Shown here: one piece after another, positions 30,722 through 35,580 of the stretch
Layout: each line of letters opens with the position of its first letter
Numbering within the stretch: the first letter of the stretch is position 1
DNA from: an uncultured Clostridia bacterium
GTDB lineage: Bacteria > Bacillota > Clostridia > Oscillospirales > Acutalibacteraceae
Reading direction: 5' to 3'
DNA: 35,580 nt
NCBI GenBank assembly: GCA_945983355.1
Contig: CAMFSU010000041.1
Location: 1-35,580, forward strand
Program-made: the position numbers and the translations under genes
Notes under the pieces: model-generated
What the model was told of the DNA's origin: nothing
The model's database searches: none
What the model saw: only the letters and a program-made list of their open reading frames with translations

Positions 30722-31427
30722 TTTCTTCCAACCTCTTTCTATAAGGGACTAAATGTGTTCTTCCTTTTGAATAATGGACTTTAAATCCGTTTGTTTCAAC
30801 AATATTTCCGTTTTTATCAACATCAAAACCAATAATCTTGTCAATAAATATGATTTCCTTAATCTGTCCCGATTTAGATATAATAACACGCCCAGTTGTA
30901 TGATGCAAATTTAAAAGTGTTTGTAATTCTTCAATGCTTATTATAAAATAACTTTTATTTTCGCTTTCTTTTCTGTATTTAAGCAAGTGGGGATTTTGTT
31001 TCTCGGGATTGATTTCGAGAGTTATTTCGCCTTTTTCAATTCTTTTCTTTAGTATATCACGATTTTCTAAATCTTGCAAGTCTTGAATACTAATTCTCCG
31101 ATAACCTTCAACAGTCGCACGTTTGCGGTCATAGTAAAGGTCGTGTTCTTTGGAAAAATTACGGTAGGCGGCTTGTTGGGCGTTGATTTTGCGCTGTATG
31201 CGTTTGGCTTCAAGCTCATCACCGGCAGCAGAGGCAATTAACCGCTCATTTTTGAGCTTACGCAATTTGTTTTCCATTTTTCGCTGTTCTTGGGTTAAAT
31301 CGTACTTTTCCTTACTGTTTTTCTCGAACTCATTTAATTGTTCTTCAGTATGTACAGGTTTTGAAACACCAAGCACAATAGGGAAGGAAACGTGCTTACA
31401 GTTCCATTCGCCAATCCTACGCGGCAT
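30708..31427 (-). CDS. C-terminal part of phage minor capsid protein fused to toxin-like domain
   Basis: 239 residues. Residues 1-105 match the C-terminal end of phage minor capsid 2 proteins (RRIGEWNCKHVSFPIVLG, coiled coil QEQRKMENKLRKLKNERLIASAAGDELEAKRIQRKI, AAYRNFSKEHDLYYDRKRA). Residues about 140-230 (EKQNPHLLKYRKESENKSYF ... IIGFDVDKNGNIVE ... VHYSKGRTHLVPYR) resemble polymorphic toxin type 50, a nuclease-like domain delivered by phage or secreted toxins. H218, K221 and H225 are catalytic candidates. The frame stays open a few codons before the ATG but no ribosome site is seen, so the gene has lost its 5' half and may be a relic. Confidence 0.7.
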   Translation of the reverse strand: MPRRIGEWNCKHVSFPIVLGVSKPVHTEEQLNEFEKNSKEKYDLTQEQRKMENKLRKLKNERLIASAAGDELEAKRIQRKINAQQAAYRNFSKEHDLYYDRKRATVEGYRRISIQDLQDLENRDILKKRIEKGEITLEINPEKQNPHLLKYRKESENKSYFIISIEELQTLLNLHHTTGRVIISKSGQIKEIIFIDKIIGFDVDKNGNIVETNGFKVHYSKGRTHLVPYRKRLEENGTI

Positions 31428-31457
31428 AGCAGGGTTTATTTTTTTATGCTTTTTTAA

Positions 31458-31490
31458 TCGACAATTTTTTCAAACGCTAAAAGATATAAT
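31458..31490 (+). promoter_or_regulatory. spoIIG-type promoter with Spo0A-like box
   Basis: TCGACA (31458-31463) and TATAAT (31485-31490) are 21 nt apart instead of 17. Spacing of about 22 nt is the known oddity of the B. subtilis spoIIG promoter, which needs phosphorylated Spo0A. AATCGACAA is the reverse of a 0A-box core (TTGTCGA). Confidence 0.6.
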
Positions 31491-31510
31491 ATTTTTAGTG
31501 GTGATTTTAG

Positions 31511-32341
31511 TTGATTGTTTATGCCGATGTTTTAATTTTTTTAAACCTTATAATAAATTATTTTTTGCTGCTTGCGGTCAGCAAAATTTTAAGGAAAACG
31601 CCTAAAACGCTCTCACTTGTGGGGGCGGCATTTGTGGGGGCGCTGTCATCCCTTTACATATTTTTGCCCCAAACAAATTTTTGGGTTGAAGCGCTGTTTA
31701 AAATTGCGGTTTCAATGCTTATGACAATTATCGCTTTTGGCTTTAAAGGTGTTAAAGCGTATTTAAAGGGTGTGTTACTTCTCTTTGGTGTAACGGTGGG
31801 CTTTGGCGGTTTAATGTATGCCATTTGGCTAACCTTTTCACCAAAGGGTATGGTTATAAATAATTCGGTTGTTTATTTTGATATTTCTTTAATTGCACTT
31901 ATTGGCTTTACGGTTGCGGGTTATATAATTTTTAGCGTTTTATTTCGCATTTTTTCAAAAAATGCCACATTTGCCGAGCGGTGCGATATAACGCTTTTTG
32001 CAAATGATAAAAGCGTTACGGTAACGGCGATTGTGGATACGGGAAATTCTATTGAGGATGCTTTTTCAATGGGTGAAATAATCATTGTTGACAAAAGCGT
32101 TGCCATAAAGCTTTTCGAGTGCGAAGACTTTCAAATAAATTTAAAAACCAAAAGCCGCTACAGGATGCTGCCCTGTGCAACGGTGTCGGGTGCCGATGTT
32201 TTAGAGGGACTTAGATGCGACAGGGCAGAGGTGAGTTATAAAAACCGAAGTATAAAGCTAAACCGTCCTATTTTAGCAATAGCAAAAACCCCTTTGCCCG
32301 ACGGCAACGATGCCATAATAAACCCCAAAATTTTAAATTAG
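31511..32341 (+). CDS. spoIIGA: Sigma-E processing peptidase SpoIIGA
   Basis: 276 residues. Five hydrophobic helices (about 5-150) are followed by an aspartic-protease-like domain with AIVDTGN (Asp176). SpoIIGA sits in the septal membrane of the mother cell and, when signalled by SpoIIR from the forespore, removes the propeptide of sigma-E. It starts with TTG, with GGTG 10 nt before it. The sigE gene follows at once and its ribosome site overlaps the spoIIGA stop. Confidence 0.9.
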   Translation: MIVYADVLIFLNLIINYFLLLAVSKILRKTPKTLSLVGAAFVGALSSLYIFLPQTNFWVEALFKIAVSMLMTIIAFGFKGVKAYLKGVLLLFGVTVGFGGLMYAIWLTFSPKGMVINNSVVYFDISLIALIGFTVAGYIIFSVLFRIFSKNATFAERCDITLFANDKSVTVTAIVDTGNSIEDAFSMGEIIIVDKSVAIKLFECEDFQINLKTKSRYRMLPCATVSGADVLEGLRCDRAEVSYKNRSIKLNRPILAIAKTPLPDGNDAIINPKILN

Positions 32342-32350
32342 GTGATATTT

Positions 32351-33040
32351 ATGATAAAAACATATTTTTACTTATTTTTGCTTAAAATCGGTTTTATTAA
32401 GCCGACCTTTTATATAAACGGCTCACAAACCTTGCCACCGCCCTTAAATGCCGATGAGGAGGCAATTTTATTAAGCCGCGACGACAAAAAAGCAAAGGAT
32501 ATTTTAATAGTTCACAATTTGCGGTTGGTGGTGTATATCGCCCGCAAGTTTGACGGCACAAACACTAATATTGAAGATTTAATTTCAATAGGTACAATAG
32601 GTCTTATAAAGGCGGTAAACACCTTTCGTGCTGACAAAAACATAAAGCTTGCAACCTATGCCTCGCGTTGTATTGAAAACGAAATTTTAATGTATCTTCG
32701 CAAAAATGCCTCGCAAAAAAATGAAATTTCAATAGATGAGCCGCTAAACATTGACTGGGATGGAAATGAGCTTTTACTTTCTGATGTTTTGGGTAGTGAT
32801 TATGATGAAATCGGGCGTGGGGTAGAGCAGGAGGATGAGCGCTCAATTTTAAACGGCTTTGTTAAATGCTTGCCTCCACGCGAAAAGCAAATTATGGAAA
32901 TGCGCTTTGGTATGAACGGGTATGAGGAATTTACACAAAAAGAAGTGGCCGACACGCTCGGCATTTCGCAGTCATATATTTCGCGGTTAGAAAAACGAAT
33001 TATAAACAAGCTTAAAAAACAAATAGAAAAAGCGGTATAA
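32351..33040 (+). CDS. sigE: Sporulation sigma factor SigE
   Basis: 229 residues. The hydrophobic N-terminus (about 1-25: [20 protein letters not shown]) is the propeptide. Region 2 (about 50-120) has [31 protein letters not shown] and [15 protein letters not shown]. Region 4 (about 170-225) has [16 protein letters not shown] and [23 protein letters not shown]. It directs mother-cell genes after septation. The ATG at 32351 is chosen over a GTG at 32342 because AGGTGA, which overlaps the spoIIGA stop, is 6-8 nt before it. Confidence 0.93.
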   Translation: MIKTYFYLFLLKIGFIKPTFYINGSQTLPPPLNADEEAILLSRDDKKAKDILIVHNLRLVVYIARKFDGTNTNIEDLISIGTIGLIKAVNTFRADKNIKLATYASRCIENEILMYLRKNASQKNEISIDEPLNIDWDGNELLLSDVLGSDYDEIGRGVEQEDERSILNGFVKCLPPREKQIMEMRFGMNGYEEFTQKEVADTLGISQSYISRLEKRIINKLKKQIEKAV

Positions 33041-33042
33041 AA

Positions 33043-33078
33043 AACGGAGACTTTTATACATTTATAAAAGTCTCCGTT
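33043..33078. terminator. Two-way terminator between sigE and the MFS gene
   Basis: AACGGAGACTTTTATA pairs perfectly with its complement (16 bp, CATT loop). The T run is longer on minus (TTTTTTATA) than on plus. Confidence 0.88.
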
Positions 33079-33083
33079 AATAT

Positions 33084-34280
33084 TTATTGTGGCAGCTTCT
33101 TTTTCCAGGCATTTGCAGAGGTAAGGGCTATTGCCGAAGCAGCAACTGCTAAGCCAATCCATACAATTACGGTTACAGTCCAACCAAAATTGTCGGTCAA
33201 AAGTGCAATGCCGTAAGTAGAAATTGCAGAACCGATATAAACAAACGAATTTAAAACACCCGAAACGGTTGAAACCTTGCCGGTGTTGGTATAAAACGAT
33301 GGAACAATGCTTGTAAACATTAGGTTTGCACCGTGCATTGCACCGTTAAGCAAGGAAATAGCTATAACCGAAATTAGCGGTATTCTGCCCAAAGAAACCC
33401 ATAAAACAAGAGCGCTTGCAACACCAATTATAAAAATTATGCCGCCACAAGCAACGGGGTTTGTAAATTTTTTGCGGTATAAAGTCAAAGCAATTTCATA
33501 GCAAAGCATGCTAAAAATCGGCAATACGGCGCCTGACAAAATGCCAACCTTATTACCCAAGTTAAAGCTTTCGGAAATAAGCGAGGGTGTCCATGTGGCA
33601 ACGCCATCCCTAAGCATACCGCATATAACTACTGCCATACAAACTATAAAGAAAATTGGGGCAAAAACCTTTAGATTGCTTTGTTGGGTAGTTTGCGCAA
33701 CCGTTTTCTTTACGGGCCGTATATCAGGGCAGAAGGCTTGCCATAAAACTATCATAATAACACCGCAGGAAGCGCTAAAGAAAAATACACCCTTCCAACC
33801 AAAAAGTATAATAATAAACGGTGCAAAGAGGTAGGTCACTATCGTTGCAATACTGCTTCCCCAAGTAACACGTAAAACAGCTTTTGTATATCTTGCTTTA
33901 GCAAAAAAAGAAAGTAAAAGCTTTACAATTGGTGGCCACATAAAAGCTTGTGCAAAGCCGTTAACGCTCCAAACAGCCGTCATAACCCAAGGTGAAAAAC
34001 TACAAAACGGTAATATAAAGTTCATTGCAACAGTAGTTATAAGACCTAAACGAACTAATTTTTTTGGAGATATTTTATCACCTAAAATACCGGTTATAAC
34101 TTGACCAGCGCCATAGGTTATAAAGCTGCCGGTAACAGCCATACTTAAAAGCTGTTTGGTAAAACCTGTAGCAGATTCCATTTCCGAAATAACCGCGCCG
34201 TAATTTATTCTTGTTAAATAACTTACAAAATAGGTAACGCTGAAAAGTAATATTAAAGCGTTTCTGTTATATGTTTTCAT
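33084..34280 (-). CDS. Organophosphate:phosphate antiporter-type MFS transporter
   Basis: 398 residues with twelve hydrophobic helices. SYLTRINYGAVISEM, GQVITGILGDKISPKKLV, and WSVNGFAQAFMWPPIVKLL are hallmarks of the OPA branch (GlpT, UhpT, UhpC), which exchanges sugar or glycerol phosphates for phosphate. The partner DeoR regulator fits control by a phosphorylated sugar. The exact substrate cannot be told. It follows the regulator by 3 nt with an AAAGGTGG site inside the regulator's end. Confidence 0.85.
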   Translation of the reverse strand: MKTYNRNALILLFSVTYFVSYLTRINYGAVISEMESATGFTKQLLSMAVTGSFITYGAGQVITGILGDKISPKKLVRLGLITTVAMNFILPFCSFSPWVMTAVWSVNGFAQAFMWPPIVKLLLSFFAKARYTKAVLRVTWGSSIATIVTYLFAPFIIILFGWKGVFFFSASCGVIMIVLWQAFCPDIRPVKKTVAQTTQQSNLKVFAPIFFIVCMAVVICGMLRDGVATWTPSLISESFNLGNKVGILSGAVLPIFSMLCYEIALTLYRKKFTNPVACGGIIFIIGVASALVLWVSLGRIPLISVIAISLLNGAMHGANLMFTSIVPSFYTNTGKVSTVSGVLNSFVYIGSAISTYGIALLTDNFGWTVTVIVWIGLAVAASAIALTSANAWKKKLPQ

Positions 34281-34283
34281 AAT

Positions 34284-35045
34284 TTAAGAAACCACCTTTA
34301 TTTTGTTTTGTAAATACATATTTTTTAAATCGGTTGATATATTGCTGTCAGTAATATATGTGAAGTCTTCACGCATATCGCTGAATTTTAAAAGACCTGT
34401 TTTTTCAAATTTGCTGCTGTCGGCCAAAATAAAAATTTCGTCAGCACATTCAAGATAGCCCGTTTGTACATCTAATAAATCTTTTTGAAAATCAAAAATG
34501 CCATGTTTCAAAGAAATGGCAGAACCAAATATAAATGCTTTTTTAACATGCAGTTGTTTTAGTGTGTTAATTACAAATTGACCATAAAAGCAATTTTCTT
34601 CTTTAAAATAATGACCACCGCATAAAATTACATTAAAACCTTCACAATTCGAAAGAACATCGAAAACATATTTGCTGTGGGTTACAACTGTAAGCTTTTT
34701 GAAAGATTTTTTTAGTTCTTCCACAAAAAATATTGCGGTGCTGCCGCCATCAACTGCAATATAGTCATCTTCATCTATAAATTGCATTGCTTTTTTTGAA
34801 AGTTCTTTTTTAAGGTCAGCATTTTCTTCATTTCTTTTGCTTAAATTTTCAAAGTTTTTCATTTCGCTCTGCTTGACTGCACCGCCGTGCACCCTTTTAA
34901 GCAGTCCGGAATTTTCCATAAAAAGCAAATCCTTGCGTACAGTTTCGACCGAAACATCAAAAAGCTTTACTAACGCCGAAACATCGACTGCGCCGTTTTG
35001 CTTTATAAGTTCGTAAATTTTGCTTTGTCTTTGGTTTGCCAACAT
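34284..35045 (-). CDS. DeoR/GlpR-family transcriptional regulator
   Basis: 253 residues. The N-terminal helix-turn-helix has RQSKIYELIKQNGAVDVSALVKLFDVSVETVRKDLLFMENSGLLKRVHGGAV, the DeoR signature. The C-terminal sugar-phosphate-binding domain has DYIAVDGGSTAIFFVEEL, LTVVTHS, VILCGGHY and ILADSSKFEKTG. It probably represses its own operon until a phosphorylated sugar binds. The ATG at 35045 is chosen over a GTG at 35054 because GGGGTG precedes it. The following gene is the OPA-type transporter. Confidence 0.92.
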   Translation of the reverse strand: MLANQRQSKIYELIKQNGAVDVSALVKLFDVSVETVRKDLLFMENSGLLKRVHGGAVKQSEMKNFENLSKRNEENADLKKELSKKAMQFIDEDDYIAVDGGSTAIFFVEELKKSFKKLTVVTHSKYVFDVLSNCEGFNVILCGGHYFKEENCFYGQFVINTLKQLHVKKAFIFGSAISLKHGIFDFQKDLLDVQTGYLECADEIFILADSSKFEKTGLLKFSDMREDFTYITDSNISTDLKNMYLQNKIKVVS

Positions 35046-35071
35046 AAAGTTCACCCCAAGCGATTACAATA

Positions 35072-35118
35072 AAATCCAACTATTTGCAAATTATACCAAT
35101 CAAATCCAACTTTGTCAA
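35072..35118 (-). promoter_or_regulatory. Promoter of the DeoR-MFS operon with direct repeats
   Basis: On minus, TTGACA (35118-35113), a 17-nt spacer ending TGG and TATAAT (35095-35090). AGTTGGATTT occurs twice, at 35111-35102 (in the spacer) and 35081-35072 (downstream of the start), exactly 30 nt apart, on one helix face. It is a likely DeoR operator. Confidence 0.75.
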
Positions 35119-35141
35119 TATGTATAAAGTAATAATAAAAA

Positions 35142-35170
35142 TTGACAAAATGGCGGGGAAATTGTATAAT
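35142..35170 (+). promoter_or_regulatory. Promoter of the DUF1294 gene
   Basis: TTGACA (35142-35147), a 17-nt spacer and TATAAT (35165-35170), both perfect consensus. Confidence 0.85.
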
Positions 35171-35202
35171 ATTTCACAAATATTTTATATGGAAGTGAAA
35201 AA

Positions 35203-35481
35203 GTGAAATATTTTATTATATATTTGTTTATAGTGAGCATTATTTCGGTTTTTGGAACTATACTTGATAAGTATTTAGCAAGGCATAATATGTGGCGAAT
35301 AAGCGAAAAAGCTTTGCTGATTTTTGCAATTTTCGGCGGTGGTATTTCAATGTATATTACAATGCGTATAATACATCACAAAACAAGAAAGAATAAGTTT
35401 ATGTTTGGTATTCCGGCAATAGTTTTGTTAGAAATAGGTCTTGCAGCAATAATATACTTTAATTTTTTTGGAAAATTTTAA
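35203..35481 (+). CDS. DUF1294 family membrane protein
   Basis: 92 residues with three helices. FGTILDKYLARHNMWRISEKALLIFAIFGGGISMYITMRIIHHKTRKNKFMFGIP is the DUF1294 signature (DK..A...WRI.E..L......GG......M...RHKT...F..G.P). No function is assigned to the family. It starts at GTG with GGAAGTG upstream, behind a perfect promoter. It is between the divergent DeoR gene and the tRNA-Lys promoter. Confidence 0.88.
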   Translation: MKYFIIYLFIVSIISVFGTILDKYLARHNMWRISEKALLIFAIFGGGISMYITMRIIHHKTRKNKFMFGIPAIVLLEIGLAAIIYFNFFGKF

Positions 35482-35489
35482 ATTTGTTG

Positions 35490-35518
35490 TTGACAATCGC
35501 TTTTTTGCTTGTTATAAT
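35490..35518 (+). promoter_or_regulatory. Promoter of tRNA-Lys
   Basis: TTGACA (35490-35495), a 17-nt spacer and TATAAT (35513-35518); the tRNA starts 17 nt downstream. Confidence 0.88.
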
Positions 35519-35535
35519 ATTAAAGCTGTCCAAAT

Positions 35536-35580
35536 GATTCATTAGCTCAGACGGTAGAGCACTTGACTTTTAATCAAGGT
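35536..35580 (+). tRNA. tRNA-Lys(UUU), 5' part (cut by window edge)
   Basis: Acceptor strand GATTCAT, TA, D arm GCTC-AGACGGTA-GAGC, then anticodon stem CTTGA/TCAAG with loop CTTTTAA, anticodon TTT. The T arm and 3' end are beyond the window. Confidence 0.93.

Noticed and set aside
1-35580. CRISPR arrays, insertion sequences, transposases or integrases
   Set aside because: No regularly spaced repeats and no transposase or integrase motifs were seen in any frame.

Overview
The window reads as a chromosomal segment of a low-GC, spore-forming anaerobic Clostridia-type Firmicute, probably a gut lineage. The evidence is the spoIIGA-sigE pair, a sigH-like sigma factor, AAGGAG-type ribosome sites, TTGACA/TATAAT promoters, a ylxM-ffh-rpsP-KH-rimM-trmD operon and an ftsE-ftsX-M23 peptidase cluster. 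No species can be named from this. Both edges cut tRNA genes: a 3' end at 1-28 and the 5' part of tRNA-Lys(UUU) at 35536-35580.

Left part (1-10180): a PHP-domain protein and an EamA transporter (minus); then on plus a PucR/CdaR-type regulator, ftsE, ftsX and a coiled-coil M23 endopeptidase, a small unknown gene, and a strongly promoted two-gene operon of a NifU-like protein and a GGGtGRT-family protein, whose function is unknown. Next come a promoter-hairpin-terminator unit that looks like an uncharacterised small RNA, a SLOG-like gene with a doubtful start codon, a decayed histidine-phosphatase pseudogene and a NagD-type HAD phosphatase.

Middle (10181-25311): a 600-bp gene-free stretch with two partial copies of the tRNA-Pro 3' end plus its terminator, fragments of the same tRNA in inverted orientation and highly structured GC-rich DNA, ending at an intact tRNA-Pro(GGG). 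Then HPr and the translation/SRP operon. An accessory minus-strand cluster follows (AraC regulator, helical-repeat protein, membrane protein, zinc-ribbon membrane protein, two lipoproteins). Its gene junctions carry copies of one short sequence that matches the 3' end of the araC gene. Housekeeping genes mtaB, rnhA and lexA follow, then a TauE/SafE transporter split into two half-genes, and a convergent pair (membrane protein and CapA-like protein) sharing a perfect palindromic terminator.

Right part (25312-35580): a sigH-like sigma factor, a zinc-ribbon protein, a response regulator-histidine kinase-HtrA protease operon, then a 1.4-kb phage remnant between htrA and spoIIGA. The remnant holds the C-terminal part of a phage minor capsid protein fused to a toxin-like domain (polymorphic toxin type 50-like), an overlapping small gene that is probably its immunity protein, and a truncated phage scaffold gene. 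It is followed by spoIIGA-sigE behind a long-spacer promoter with a Spo0A-like box, a DeoR regulator plus organophosphate-type MFS transporter, and a DUF1294 membrane protein.

Most interesting: the phage-derived toxin/immunity remnant, the repeated gene-junction sequence of the AraC cluster, the tRNA-Pro-derived repeat units, the orphan structured RNA at 8247-8386 and the GGGtGRT/NifU-like pair. All identifications come from reading motifs by eye; no database search was run.
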